Assembly: GCA_012959525.1 (NCBI GenBank)
Contig: DUDB01000037.1
Coordinates: 1-64,000 of the forward strand
Source: Planctomycetota bacterium
GTDB lineage: Bacteria; Planctomycetota; UBA1135; GCA-002686595
Direction: 5' to 3'
Length of the DNA stretch: 64,000 bases
Shown here: in pieces, positions 7,674-16,703 of the stretch
Layout: every line of letters starts with the position of its first letter
Numbering within the stretch: position 1 is the first letter of the stretch
Position numbers and translations under genes: made by a program
Notes under the pieces: model-generated
Database searches by the model: none
What the model was told of the DNA's origin: nothing
Seen by the model: the letters and a program-made list of their open reading frames with translations, nothing else

Positions 7674-8679
7674 CGTAGCGGTCCACCAGGGCCAGGGCCC
7701 GATCGGTGTCTTCGGTGCCCTCCACCAGGGCGCGGCCATCGGGGAACAGGGTCAGCTGATGGTCCTCGACGCAAAAGCGCAGGATCGGACCGGCGCGCCG
7801 CAGGTCACTTGCCACGCCCTCGAGCTTCTTGGTCAGGCTGTCCAGGTCGAGACCGGCGCCCTGGCCGCGCACTTGCACCGTGTTGCGACCGCAGAGCGAA
7901 ACGGCGCGCTGGGTCTTGGGCTGGTCGAGCCAGGGAAACTGCCCCTGCCCACAGGCGGGGCACTCGGGGTCGGCCTGGGTGCGAATGCTGCGTACCTCAC
8001 CGTTCCACGCATCCAACTCCAGAAGGGCGGGCTTTGGATCGGGCGCGCCGCTGACGAGGCGTAGGGCCAGGCCCGCCTGCATGGAGGCGATGAGTCCGAC
8101 AGCCGGTGAGATGACGCCCGCCGTATCGCAGGTGGCCAGGGTGCCGGCGGGGGGTGGGTCGCGGAAGATGCAGCGCAGGCACGGGCCGCGACCGGGGAGA
8201 ATGGGCAGGACCAGGCCGGCGCCGCCCACCACTCCACCGTAGATCCAGGGCACACCGTGGCGCACCGCGTAGTCGTTCAGGAGATAGCGCGTGCCCAGGT
8301 TGTCGGTGCCGTCGAGCAGCAGGTCGCAGTCTCGGGCCAGGTCCGGGAGGTTGTCCGCGTCCAGATGGGTGGCGTGGGTCTCCAGTTCGGTGGGTCCACC
8401 GGCGCGGGCCAAGGTCTCGGCGCTGGCGAGGACCTTGGGCGTGCCCTCCTCGGCGTGCCGCTCGTCGAACAGGACCTGGCGCGGGAGGTTCGAGAGCTCC
8501 ACCACGTCGCGGTCCACGAGGACCAGGGTGCCCACGCCCGCACGGTGGAGATGTTGGGCCAGCACCCCGCCGAGGGCGCCGCAACCCACAAGCAGAACGC
8601 GTGCTTCTCGAACTCGCGCCTGTCCCGCGCTCCCCAAGGCGGCGAAGCGCTCCTGCCGATCGAATCGGGGGTCTGACAT
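7663..8679 (-). CDS. MoeB/ThiF/HesA family E1-like adenylyltransferase
   Basis: This 338-residue protein has an N-terminal RFDRQERF motif, a Rossmann GCGALGG nucleotide site (33-39), VDRDVVELSNLPRQ (56-69) and the DGTDN motif (near 125), all standard for enzymes that adenylate the C-terminus of MoaD or ThiS. Two CxxC pairs (CLRC near 168, CPAC near 243) should bind structural zinc. About 70 extra C-terminal residues replace the rhodanese domain found in some relatives. It is followed by the MobA-like gene (overlap) and preceded by a zinc-ribbon gene 3 nt away. Molybdopterin synthase activation (MoeB) is more likely than thiamin thiazole synthesis given the MobA-like partner. No MoaD or MoaE is in the window. 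Confidence 0.85.
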   Translation of the reverse strand: MSDPRFDRQERFAALGSAGQARVREARVLLVGCGALGGVLAQHLHRAGVGTLVLVDRDVVELSNLPRQVLFDERHAEEGTPKVLASAETLARAGGPTELETHATHLDADNLPDLARDCDLLLDGTDNLGTRYLLNDYAVRHGVPWIYGGVVGGAGLVLPILPGRGPCLRCIFRDPPPAGTLATCDTAGVISPAVGLIASMQAGLALRLVSGAPDPKPALLELDAWNGEVRSIRTQADPECPACGQGQFPWLDQPKTQRAVSLCGRNTVQVRGQGAGLDLDSLTKKLEGVASDLRRAGPILRFCVEDHQLTLFPDGRALVEGTEDTDRALALVDRYVGT

Positions 8680-8682
8680 GGG

Positions 8683-9042
8683 TCAGCTGTTGAAGTACCA
8701 GAGGGTCAGCAAGGAGATCAGGACGAGGATCGCCACGGCGTAGGGAAGCAGGGCGGCGACATCGCTCTCCGGCGGCGTGTCGATCTCGACCCAGTTGAAG
8801 TAGCGCCGCGCGGAGCCTCGGACCTCGGCTCCGCAGTGGGGGCAGGAAAGGTCACCCTCTTCGAAGGGGATCACGCCCTCGCACTCCATGCAGTAGAAGT
8901 TGCGGGCCTCGCCGCCCTCGGCCACCCCGGGGGCCTTGGAGCGCTCGCGCAGGTACTCGATATCCTCTGCGTTTGCGTCTTTGCGGGTACGCGTCCAGTG
9001 GTGGTCGCCGATGTTTCCGAAGCTCTTGCGCGGTTGGCCCAT
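8683..9042 (-). CDS. Zinc-ribbon, C-terminally membrane-anchored protein
   Basis: This 119-residue protein contains CMEC and CPHC pairs (about 49-52 and 67-70) forming a zinc ribbon, and ends in one hydrophobic span (LLPYAVAILVLISLLTLWYF), so the ribbon should face the cytoplasm. The ATG at 9042 has an AGGA five bases upstream. An in-frame GTG at 9078 is possible but less likely. It lies 3 nt upstream of the MoeB-like gene and is probably cotranscribed. Function unknown. Confidence 0.7.
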   Translation of the reverse strand: MGQPRKSFGNIGDHHWTRTRKDANAEDIEYLRERSKAPGVAEGGEARNFYCMECEGVIPFEEGDLSCPHCGAEVRGSARRYFNWVEIDTPPESDVAALLPYAVAILVLISLLTLWYFNS

Positions 9043-9131
9043 GGTGATCCTGCAAGCATAGGGTACCGCCGGGTCCACGGATCACCTCACCCGGGGGCAA
9101 GAATCGCCCGGGACTGGCCGATTGGAACGGT

Positions 9132-9587
9132 ATGGAGACTTTGAAATCCGGTCAGTCAGGTCACGCTTCGATTCCCACGCCCGCTCGCGCTGCGGGTCCC
9201 GCGTCCTTGAGACGCGTAAGCGTGGATGGGGACGTCGAGCTCACTCCGCGGCTGCGAATCGTCGGTCCCGGGCGCCGCGAGCGTCAGTACGTGGCGAGTA
9301 TCGAACAGCTAGAGCGTGAGGCACTGGAGAAGGACTCTGCCCTGATTGCGGCAACCCTGATCGAGCGCGGGACCGAGCGCTACGTGGATCGGATCGAGCA
9401 AGAGCGGATCGCGGATCGGAAGCAGCTGCAAGAAGTTCAAGCCCAGGGGAATCGACTGCTCGTGGCCATGGGTAGCATGCAGAAAGAGAACGAGCGCCTC
9501 GTGGGGGAGTTGCAACGGGCGAACAACAGGATCGCCGCAGCGCAGACGCCCGGAGTGTTCGGGCGGCTCCGGCGATTGCTGCGCTAG
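9132..9587 (+). CDS. Hypothetical coiled-coil protein
   Basis: This 151-residue protein is charged and helical from about residue 50. Heptad-like stretches (SIEQLEREALEKDSALI, RIEQERIADRKQLQEVQAQG, QKENERLVGELQRANNR) predict a coiled coil of about 90 residues, and it ends in a basic GRLRRLLR segment. There is no signal peptide or membrane span. The 5' 40 residues look disordered. I do not recognise a family. It stands alone between divergent genes, ahead of the tRNA. Confidence 0.55.
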   Translation: METLKSGQSGHASIPTPARAAGPASLRRVSVDGDVELTPRLRIVGPGRRERQYVASIEQLEREALEKDSALIAATLIERGTERYVDRIEQERIADRKQLQEVQAQGNRLLVAMGSMQKENERLVGELQRANNRIAAAQTPGVFGRLRRLLR

Positions 9588-9683
9588 GTTGCAAGTTCAG
9601 CCCGGCGAGAGGGTGACCTCGCGCGCGTCTTGACGCCCGGAGTCTGTTCGTGACTGCCGGGGGCAAATGTTCCTCTCGCACGC

Positions 9684-9712
9684 TTGACATCGCTCCTGCT
9701 GACCCAGATGCT
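9684..9712 (+). promoter_or_regulatory. Sigma-70-like promoter for the tRNA-His gene
   Basis: A perfect -35 box TTGACA (9684-9689) is followed by a 17-bp spacer and GATGCT (9707-9712), which matches the -10 consensus at three positions including A2 and T6. The start would be near 9719, about 40 nt before the tRNA. This is the most consensus-like promoter I found in the window. Confidence 0.55.
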
Positions 9713-9758
9713 CTCTCGCGCACGGGACCGTCAATACCGCAAGGTCCCGGCTTCGGAT

Positions 9759-9836
9759 GGTGGGTGTAGCTCAGTTGGTTAGAGCGCCGGTTTGTGGTAC
9801 CGGAGGCCGGGGGTTCGAGTCCCCTTACCCACCCCA
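9759..9836 (+). tRNA. tRNA-His (anticodon GTG)
   Basis: A full cloverleaf can be drawn by hand. The acceptor strand GTGGGTG (9760-9766) pairs with TACCCAC (9826-9832). The D arm is GCTCAGTTGGTTAGAGC. The anticodon stem CCGGT/ACCGG holds loop TTGTGGT, giving anticodon GTG. The T arm is GGGGG-TTCGAGT-CCCCT. The extra G at 9759 pairs with the discriminator C at 9833, the G-1:C73 pair that marks tRNA-His. CCA is encoded (9834-9836). Confidence 0.97.
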
Positions 9837-9860
9837 TCCGCGCCTCGACGGAGGCCGCGC

Positions 9861-10838
9861 CTAGAACTCGAAGTACGCTTCGCCGTAGGTGAGGATGCCT
9901 CCCCAGTGACCGGTGATGGCGATCAGTGTTGCGGTCAGGAAGATGAGCCAGGTCGTTCTCCGCGACCACGGATTCGCGGCGTCTGCGCGCACGCTTTTCT
10001 CAGAGACCCACAGGCACACGACGCACATCAGTGCAGAGCTCACGCCGAGCCAACGGTGCTGGGTCAGGGTTGTCTCGGCGCGCACGGTCTCGCCCACGAT
10101 CCAACCCATTCCCGCGGCGGGAATAGATGAAATGGCGGCAATGTAGAGGCAAAAACGTCGCGCCTGGGGCAGGGCCCACGCCGCTCCGATTCCCAGCAGC
10201 AGCAATAGCTCGGCCAGAGCCGCGCCGTAGATGAACGCGATCGGGAAGTGGACCACGGACGCATGACTGTGACCCAGGAGGCGCCACAGTCGCGCTCCAA
10301 AGGAAGGCGGCGCCGGGAGAGGCGCGGTGACCTCCATAGCCGGAGTCTCATCCACCTGCGTCGCTTGGACCTCGGCGCTCTCAGCGACGAGAACACGCGC
10401 CAGTAGGCCCTCACCCCTACGCTGGGCCACGGACAACTCTTCGGCCGATGGCAGGGGGGCGCCCGCATCGATCCAGTTCCTCAGGGCCTCGGTCTGCTCT
10501 GCGCTCAAGCTCGCTCCCGAACCATCCACGCCAGCCCAGTCCTCGGGCGGCATGTCCCCGTCGAGCACCATCAGGAACACCAGGGAGTCCTCCGCATCCC
10601 CGGGCGTGACGAAGTCCTCCACAGCCAAGGTGGCGGGCAGGTCGAGGGCATCGGGCCAGTCGCGCACGGCCTTCTTGTCCGGCGACTCCGGGTGGTGACA
10701 GGGCAGGCACGTGTCCACCAGGACCTCCAGTGCCGCGCGCGTTGTCTCATCGCCACCGCGTTTGGCTCCCGCACCCGCATCCGCCTGTAGGGCACAGGCC
10801 AGACCGGCGGCCAGGATCAACAATGAAGGCGGGTTCAT
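9861..10838 (-). CDS. Membrane c-type cytochrome with DUF2231 domain
   Basis: This 325-residue protein has a signal peptide (1-19) and a planctomycete-type cytochrome module: CLPCH at about 44-48 is the CxxCH haem site, GDMPP near 95 supplies a likely Met ligand, and LRNWIDAGAPLP is typical of these domains. From about 180 there are four to five membrane spans (HFPIAFIYGAALAELLLLLG onward) with the DUF2231 pattern. Such fusions are thought to pass electrons at the membrane. Its start overlaps the stop of the aminotransferase gene by ATGA, so the pair should be coupled. Confidence 0.8.
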   Translation of the reverse strand: MNPPSLLILAAGLACALQADAGAGAKRGGDETTRAALEVLVDTCLPCHHPESPDKKAVRDWPDALDLPATLAVEDFVTPGDAEDSLVFLMVLDGDMPPEDWAGVDGSGASLSAEQTEALRNWIDAGAPLPSAEELSVAQRRGEGLLARVLVAESAEVQATQVDETPAMEVTAPLPAPPSFGARLWRLLGHSHASVVHFPIAFIYGAALAELLLLLGIGAAWALPQARRFCLYIAAISSIPAAGMGWIVGETVRAETTLTQHRWLGVSSALMCVVCLWVSEKSVRADAANPWSRRTTWLIFLTATLIAITGHWGGILTYGEAYFEF

Positions 10839-12163
10839 GCGGGTAGGCCGTGCTCTAGCACGTTCTCAATCACCGCACCGAAGCGGTCCACCTCTTCCAG
10901 CGTGGAGTAGAACGAGGGAGAGACCCGCAGGCCGTCGATCTGCAAGGGGGCCTCGGCGGGCAGCTCCTGTCCATCGGTGCCCACACCCCGGTGGCGGATC
11001 GTGATCGTGTAGATGCGGTGGTCTTCCCAGAGGTGTTTTTGCAGCGCGGCGGTGTCCACACCCTCGATGCCGAAGTTGGCTATCCCGCCGGCCCGTCCGG
11101 GGCTGCGGTCGGTGTTCCAGCGCACGCGCGGGTCGCCCTCGATGCGCTGGGCCCAGCGCTCGCGCAGGTAGGTCAGGCGCGCGTGCACGTTCACGGTCCC
11201 GAGGCGCTGGTGGAAGCGGACCGCGTCCAGGATGGAGAGCACCAGAGGCAGTGAGTAGGTCCCGATCTCCTCGAACTTGCGAATGTCCGCGCGCTGGGAT
11301 TCGGAGGAGGCCATCAGGGGCCACAGGTCGCCGATACGCTCCTTGCGTACGTACAGCATTCCCGTCCCGAAGGGCGCACTGAGCCACTTGTGCAGGGAGG
11401 TGGCGTAGTAGTCGCAGTCCAACTCGTCCATCTTGAAGGGCACGTGCGCGAAGCCGTGGGCTCCATCGACAATCACGGCAATGCCGTGCTTGCGTCCCAG
11501 AGCACAGACCGCGTCCACGGGCAAGAACTGGCCCGTCAGGTTGATGACCTGGGAGACGAGCAGTACCCGTGTGCGCGGCGTGATGCGCGCTTCGAACCGC
11601 CGCACGACCTCGTCCGGATCGGTCAGGGGGACGGGTATCGGAAAGCGCACCAGCTCGATCCCGTCCCGGCGCGAACGCTGCAGGAAGGTGTTGATCATGC
11701 GCGGGTACTCCTGATCGCAGCACAGGACCTGATCGCCGCGCTCGAGGTTCATTCCGAACTGGCAGATCTGCAGACCCTCAGAGGTGTTGCGCGTGATCGC
11801 CACTTGCTCGGGGTCGGTGCCCAGCAGCTCGGCCAGGGCGGTGCGTACCTCCTCGCGCCGCTTGTCCTGGAGGCGCCACATGACGTAGGCCGGTGCGCCG
11901 TTGGCCTCGGCGGTCAGCCGCTTGAGAGATTCCTGGACGGGCTCGGACGAGGGGCTGACGCCGCCATTGTTGAAGTTCACCATGCTGCGATCCACGGCGA
12001 AGGCGTCCTGCACGGCGCGCCACTCGGACTCCTCCCCTGCGAGTTCGGCAGCCGTGCGGTCGTCGGCTCGCAGGTTGGGGAGGCTTGCCAGGCTCGCGGG
12101 ATCCTGAGCTGAGCGGCAGGCGGCCAGGGCGGGCAGCGAGGCGAGGAAGTGGCGGCGTTTCAT
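10835..12163 (-). CDS. Class V PLP-dependent aminotransferase, exported lipoprotein-like
   Basis: This 442-residue protein has a twin-arginine style signal (KRRHFLASLPALAACRSA) with a possible lipobox Cys at 16. The fold is class V aminotransferase/cysteine desulfurase-like: TRNTSEGLQ near 125, VIVDGAHGFAHVP near 230-242 and SLHKWLSAPFGTG near 256-268, where the Lys should carry PLP. The family includes isopenicillin N epimerase-like enzymes. It forms an operon with the downstream cytochrome. Export of a PLP enzyme by Tat is plausible because the cofactor is loaded in the cytoplasm. Substrate unknown. Confidence 0.85.
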   Translation of the reverse strand: MKRRHFLASLPALAACRSAQDPASLASLPNLRADDRTAAELAGEESEWRAVQDAFAVDRSMVNFNNGGVSPSSEPVQESLKRLTAEANGAPAYVMWRLQDKRREEVRTALAELLGTDPEQVAITRNTSEGLQICQFGMNLERGDQVLCCDQEYPRMINTFLQRSRRDGIELVRFPIPVPLTDPDEVVRRFEARITPRTRVLLVSQVINLTGQFLPVDAVCALGRKHGIAVIVDGAHGFAHVPFKMDELDCDYYATSLHKWLSAPFGTGMLYVRKERIGDLWPLMASSESQRADIRKFEEIGTYSLPLVLSILDAVRFHQRLGTVNVHARLTYLRERWAQRIEGDPRVRWNTDRSPGRAGGIANFGIEGVDTAALQKHLWEDHRIYTITIRHRGVGTDGQELPAEAPLQIDGLRVSPSFYSTLEEVDRFGAVIENVLEHGLPA

Positions 12164-12227
12164 GGGCTCAGGATACGAATCCGGAGCCGTCCAGGCTTCC
12201 CTGGATCGTCCTTCGCCTGGAATGGCC

Positions 12228-12611
12228 CTAACGGAAGGTGTTGCGCGGGGGCGCCGCCGTCGGGCCCGTGCTGCCCCGAAACGCCCGCCGAGCGGAACCC
12301 GCCTGGGGGCCGGCTGATGCGGAAGGCCTGCCGTGTCCAGGGTGGCGGGCGCGACCCTGTGTGCCGGGGCGATGGCCCACCTGATCGCGCAGGTGGGCGA
12401 GGGGTTCGTGCACCTGGGTTATCTCCTCCATTTCGATCTCGGCCTCGATGGCCTTGCGCTCGCGCGGGGAGGGGCTGTCGCCGAAGAGCCCGCCCTCGGG
12501 GCGCAAGGCGACCTGTAGCTCATCGTACAGCGCCTTGGCGAAGGGTCCCCAGAGGGGGAAGGCCGCCAGGACGAGGCCGATCTTGAGGAAGTCTGTGCCT
12601 GTTTCTTCCAT
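12228..12611 (-). CDS. Hypothetical small membrane protein
   Basis: About 127 residues from the ATG at 12611. The N-terminus has one hydrophobic segment (FLKIGLVLAAFPLWGPFAKAL), then an acidic helix (KAIEAEIEMEEITQ) and a long Gly/Pro/Arg-rich tail that looks disordered. No family recognised. The C-terminal third has low-complexity composition and could be poorly conserved, so the exact extent of the gene is uncertain. Confidence 0.45.
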   Translation of the reverse strand: MEETGTDFLKIGLVLAAFPLWGPFAKALYDELQVALRPEGGLFGDSPSPRERKAIEAEIEMEEITQVHEPLAHLRDQVGHRPGTQGRARHPGHGRPSASAGPQAGSARRAFRGSTGPTAAPPRNTFR

Positions 12612-12761
12612 GGGGGTGGTGCGCGTGGCGAGGCCAGCGTCAGCCAAGTATCGGCCAACGGGGGCGTGTCACGTGCGTCCAACCTCAGGGAATCTCACCT
12701 GTCCACCTCAATCCCCGCCAGCGGCGTTCCGTAGGGGGCCAGAGGGCCCGGCAAGCCGCAT

Positions 12762-12977
12762 TCAGCGGGCGTTGCTGCCCGTCAGCTTGACCTGCTCGGG
12801 GGTGGGATTCTCCACCCGATTCGCACAGCGGACGCACTCCAGGAAGCGCAGCGGGGCACCCTCCTCGGGAGCCTCCATGTGCAGTTCGGTCATGTCCTTG
12901 TCTGCATACCAACGGATCTTGGGCTGCTCAGACTTGTAGACGTAGGTGTGACCGATGAGCTTGCAGTACCACTTCAT
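12762..12977 (-). CDS. Small protein with Cys/His zinc-binding pattern
   Basis: This 71-residue protein starts MKWYCKLIGHTY and carries CVRC near residue 48-51. C5, H10 and the CxxC pair could form one zinc site. It has no signal peptide or membrane span. Regular codon usage and a defined motif support it as real, but I do not recognise a family. It is divergent from the sugar oxidoreductase gene; the 175-nt gap between them should hold both promoters. Confidence 0.6.
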   Translation of the reverse strand: MKWYCKLIGHTYVYKSEQPKIRWYADKDMTELHMEAPEEGAPLRFLECVRCANRVENPTPEQVKLTGSNAR

Positions 12978-13152
12978 GGAATCAAGGGGCGAGGGCCGGG
13001 GGGTGCGTTGTATTCGCTCGCGGACCTGGGGGCAAGGGTGGGCGGCCGATTGGGGGGCACGCAGTTGGGGAGGGCTTGGTATCCTCCGCTCCTACCGGCA
13101 CTCGGCCGCTGTCCGCCTTCCTCTGCCTCTTTCCCCCGACTCGCAGAAGATC

Positions 13153-14301
13153 ATGCCACGCCCCATCCACGTCGCTCTCATCGGCCAGAAGTTTATGGGC
13201 CGTGCCCACTCCAACGCCTGGAACCAGGTGGGGCACTTCTTCGACGGTCCCCGGCCCGTGCACCTGCACACCGTGGCCGCTCGGGACCAGAGCGAGCTGA
13301 TCCCCTTCGCCAAGCGTTGGGGTTGGGATAGCTGCAGTGATGACTGGCGCTCCCTGGCATCCATCGACGAGGTGGAGCTGGTGGACGTGGGCACTCCCAA
13401 TCACCTGCACGCCGAGCAGGCCCTGACCATGCTCGCGGCGGGCAAGCACGTGGCCTGCGAGAAGCCCCTGGCCGGGACCCTGGCCGACGCCCGTCAGATG
13501 CGGGATGCGGCACGCAAGGCCAAAGGCTCGAAGACCTTCGTGTGGTTCAACTATCGGCGTTGCCCCGCGGTGGCTCTGGCTCACCAGCTTGTGCGCGCCG
13601 GCAAGATCGGGAGCGTGCTGCACGTCCGCGCGCAGTACCTGCAGGACTGGGGCGGGCCCTCCACACCCATGTCCTGGCGCTTCAAGAAGAGCCTGGCCGG
13701 TTCGGGGGCCCACGGGGACCTGAACGCCCACATCGTGGACATGGCGCGCTTCATCACCGGGGACGAGATACACGAAGTCCACGGCGCGGTGGCGCGCACC
13801 TTCATCAAGGAGCGCGCCCAGGAGGGCAAGCGCGGCAAAGCGCGCAGCGACGTGGACGACTGCGTTCTCTTCGTGGCGTCCTTCAAGGGCGGAGCCACGG
13901 CGAGCTTCGAGGCGACGCGCCTCGCCTGTGGGAACCAGAACCGCAACACGATCGAGATCAACGGGACCAAGGGGTCGGTGCGCTTCGACTTCGAGGACAT
14001 GAACGTCCTGCACTTCATCGGGCCGTCGGATGACCCGCGCATCGACGGCTGGCAGCGCATCATGTGCACCTCGGCGGGCAATCATCCCTACGCCGATGCC
14101 TGGTGGCCGGACGCCCACGTGATCGGCTACGAGCACTGTTTTACGAACATGGCCGCGGACATCGTTAAGGTCCTCTCGCGCCGCAAGCCTCTGGTGCCTC
14201 TGCCAGATTTCGAGGATGCCTACCAGACCCAGCGCGTGCTGGAGGCCGCTCTGGTGAGCGCCCGCGAGCGAACCGCCATCCGATTGAGCGAGGTCAAGTA
14301 A
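13153..14301 (+). CDS. Gfo/Idh/MocA family NAD(P)-dependent oxidoreductase
   Basis: This 382-residue protein starts with the Rossmann segment [17 protein letters not shown] and has the family hallmark CEKPLAG near 103-109 and the second-domain motif [16 protein letters not shown] near 195. Such enzymes oxidise or reduce sugar hydroxyl groups, often making 3-keto sugars. ATG 13153 is chosen because the upstream in-frame extension lies in the intergenic region and precedes the Rossmann start by 66 unlikely residues. It leads a four-gene block with a sugar isomerase, an MFS transporter and a DUF1080 protein. Confidence 0.9.
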   Translation: MPRPIHVALIGQKFMGRAHSNAWNQVGHFFDGPRPVHLHTVAARDQSELIPFAKRWGWDSCSDDWRSLASIDEVELVDVGTPNHLHAEQALTMLAAGKHVACEKPLAGTLADARQMRDAARKAKGSKTFVWFNYRRCPAVALAHQLVRAGKIGSVLHVRAQYLQDWGGPSTPMSWRFKKSLAGSGAHGDLNAHIVDMARFITGDEIHEVHGAVARTFIKERAQEGKRGKARSDVDDCVLFVASFKGGATASFEATRLACGNQNRNTIEINGTKGSVRFDFEDMNVLHFIGPSDDPRIDGWQRIMCTSAGNHPYADAWWPDAHVIGYEHCFTNMAADIVKVLSRRKPLVPLPDFEDAYQTQRVLEAALVSARERTAIRLSEVK

Positions 14302-14345
14302 CCTCTTGGCTCTCCTTCTCCTCCCGATTGCATAGGAATCTCCCC

Positions 14346-15395
14346 ATGGCACGTCCTCTTTGTCTATTCACCGGCCAGTGGGCCGATCTGTCCCTGGAGG
14401 AGCTGGGCGGCTTGGCGGCCTCCATGGGCTACGAGGGCTTGGAGTTGGCCTGTTGGGGAGACCACTTCGACGTGCAGCGCGCCTTGGGAGAGGCCGACTA
14501 CTGCGAACAGCACTGGGCCCTCTTGGCTTCCAAGGGGCTGGTCTCCTATGCCATCTCGTCTCACCTAGTGGGGCAGGCCGTGGCGGACCGGGTGGACGAG
14601 CGCCACCAATCAATCCTCTCGGAGACCATCTGGGGTGATGGGGATCCGGATGGCGTCCGCGCCCGAGCGGCCGAGGAGATGAAGGACACGGCCCGTGCGG
14701 CGCGCAAGTTCTACGACTGCGCCCCCGACGAGGTGCGCGCGACTCTGGAGGCCAATGGGGGACACGCGGTGGTGAACGGCTTCACCGGCAGCCCGATCTG
14801 GCACCTGCTGTATCTGTTCCCGCCCGCCGCTCCGGGTTCCATCGAGGCGGGCTTTGAGGAGTTTGCTTCCCTTTGGATGCCCATCCTCGACGTGTTCACC
14901 GAGGAGAACGTGAAATTTGCACTCGAAGTACACCCGACCGAGATCGCTTTCGACCTGGCTTCTTCCCGGCGTGCTCTGGCGGCGATTGATGGGCACCCTG
15001 CTTTTGGATTCAACTTCGATCCCAGCCACTTCGGCTATCAGGGCGCGGACTACCTCGGCTTCCTGCGCGAGTTCGGGGATCGCATCTACAACGTGCACAT
15101 GAAGGACGTGTGGTGGTCCGACAAGCCCGAGGCGGCGGGGGTCTTCGGGGGCCACCAGAGCTTCGGCACCGATGGCCGCTTCTGGGACTTCTGTTCGGTG
15201 GGCCGCGGCAAGATCGACTTCGAGGGCATCATCCGCCAGCTGAATCACTCCGGATACGGCGGACCGCTCACCGTGGAGTGGGAGGATCCGGGCATGCACC
15301 GCGAGCACGGGGCGCGCGAGTCGGCCGAATTCTGCAAGAAACTCGACTTCGAGGTGAGCCCCCAGGCATTCGATGCCGCTTTCGCCAAGGACTGA
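14346..15395 (+). CDS. Sugar phosphate isomerase/epimerase-like TIM barrel protein
   Basis: This 349-residue protein matches the xylose isomerase-like/AP endonuclease 2 TIM barrel: [11 protein letters not shown] near 195, [12 protein letters not shown] near 222, [10 protein letters not shown] near 250 and [10 protein letters not shown] near 308 provide the Glu, Asp and His metal ligands of the family. A GGAAT element precedes the ATG by 6 nt. It follows the oxidoreductase by 44 nt. In similar planctomycete gene sets these proteins act with Gfo/Idh enzymes on oxidised sugars or inositol-like substrates. The exact sugar is unknown. Confidence 0.87.
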   Translation: MARPLCLFTGQWADLSLEELGGLAASMGYEGLELACWGDHFDVQRALGEADYCEQHWALLASKGLVSYAISSHLVGQAVADRVDERHQSILSETIWGDGDPDGVRARAAEEMKDTARAARKFYDCAPDEVRATLEANGGHAVVNGFTGSPIWHLLYLFPPAAPGSIEAGFEEFASLWMPILDVFTEENVKFALEVHPTEIAFDLASSRRALAAIDGHPAFGFNFDPSHFGYQGADYLGFLREFGDRIYNVHMKDVWWSDKPEAAGVFGGHQSFGTDGRFWDFCSVGRGKIDFEGIIRQLNHSGYGGPLTVEWEDPGMHREHGARESAEFCKKLDFEVSPQAFDAAFAKD

Positions 15396-15452
15396 TTCAC
15401 CCTGCCAGCGCGAACACCTTCTCTCTCACCGCACCCCCTCAAGCAATTCAAC

Positions 15453-16700
15453 ATGCCTCCCTCTCTGCTGAAGACACGCCTCTCGGCCATGATGTTCCTG
15501 CAGTACGCCGCTTGGGGGGCTTGGCTGCCCTTTCTGTGGTCGTTCCTCTCGGGCCACCGGGAAATGGCGCCCGGGCAGATCGGGGACATGTTCGCCGCCG
15601 GCGCAGTGGGCGCCATCATTGGGCCCTTCGTCGCGGGGCAGGTAGCGGACCGCTACTTTTCCACCGAGCGCTTTCTTGCCTTCAGTCACCTGATCGGCGC
15701 CGGGCTGATCTGGCAGTTGGCCTCGATCGATTCCTACAACGGCTTCCTGATCTTCTCCTTGCTGTACGGGATGGTGTATGCGCCGACCCTGTCTCTCACC
15801 AACTCCCTGGCTTTCCACCACCTGGAAGACAAGGACCGGGACTTTGGAAAGGTACGCCTGTGGGGCACCTTTGGTTGGATCGCCGTGGGCCTCGCCATGG
15901 GGCAGTGGCTGGCCACGCTCCCGGCGGATCAGGTCATCGCGGGCAAGGCGGATGCCTTCCGGTTGAGCGCCATCATCAGCGCCATCATGGGGGTGTACTG
16001 TTTTACGCTGCCGAACACGCCGCCCTCAGATTCCAGCGAGAGCAACGCCGCTCTCGATGCCTGCGGTGAGGCGGCCAGGCAACCCCTCCTGTCCCTGTTC
16101 CTGTTGGCCATTCCCGTCAGCTGCATCCACCAGTTCTACTTCGTCCACACCGAGTCTTTCCTGGGCTCCCTGCAGGTCGCCGCACCCGAGTGGTCCAAGA
16201 CGATCTTTGGCGTGGGGGGAGGAGGACTGATGACCGTGGGGCAGATGTCCGAAGTCCTCGTGCTGGCGGCCATTCCGTTCCTGGCCAAGAGCTACTCTCG
16301 CAAGACGTTCCTAGCCGTGGGGCTTTTGGCCTACGGATTGCGCATGGCCCTGTTCGCCTACGTGGACGTGATTCCCTTGCCCGTCATGACCACTCTTTTG
16401 GCTGGCATCGCCCTGCACGGGCTGTGTTTCGGTTGTTTCATCTTCGTGGCCTTCATGATCGTGGACGAAAACACTTCCGACAGCGTGCGAGCCAGTGCGC
16501 AGAACCTCTTCAACCTCGTCATTGTGGGCATCGGCGTGATCGTGGGCAGCAAGATCGCTGGCAGCGTGGCAGAATGGGCCACCAGTGACGCGGGCGTTCT
16601 CGACTACACGCGCCTTTTCTCCGTTCCGATGTGGGCATCCGTTGCCGTCTTCATCCTTCTGCTTCTGATCTACCCCTCCAGCCGCCGCGAGGTGGCCTGA
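15453..16700 (+). CDS. MFS transporter, nucleoside:H+ symporter-like
   Basis: This 415-residue protein has about 12 hydrophobic spans and N-terminal features of the NupG/XapB branch: MMFLQYAAWGAWLPFLWSF at 13-31, GAIIGPFVAGQVADRYF in the first inter-domain loop and VRLWGTFGWIAVG at the start of span 5. Members of this branch in sugar-utilisation clusters probably import sugars or nucleosides. It is 57 nt after the isomerase gene and 3 nt before the DUF1080 gene, so cotranscription is likely and uptake of the module's substrate is inferred. Confidence 0.87.
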   Translation: MPPSLLKTRLSAMMFLQYAAWGAWLPFLWSFLSGHREMAPGQIGDMFAAGAVGAIIGPFVAGQVADRYFSTERFLAFSHLIGAGLIWQLASIDSYNGFLIFSLLYGMVYAPTLSLTNSLAFHHLEDKDRDFGKVRLWGTFGWIAVGLAMGQWLATLPADQVIAGKADAFRLSAIISAIMGVYCFTLPNTPPSDSSESNAALDACGEAARQPLLSLFLLAIPVSCIHQFYFVHTESFLGSLQVAAPEWSKTIFGVGGGGLMTVGQMSEVLVLAAIPFLAKSYSRKTFLAVGLLAYGLRMALFAYVDVIPLPVMTTLLAGIALHGLCFGCFIFVAFMIVDENTSDSVRASAQNLFNLVIVGIGVIVGSKIAGSVAEWATSDAGVLDYTRLFSVPMWASVAVFILLLLIYPSSRREVA

Positions 16701-16703
16701 CCC

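Noticed and set aside
12982-14352. Long - strand open frame opposite the Gfo/Idh gene
   Set aside because: Antisense shadow of a clear oxidoreductase gene; no motif.
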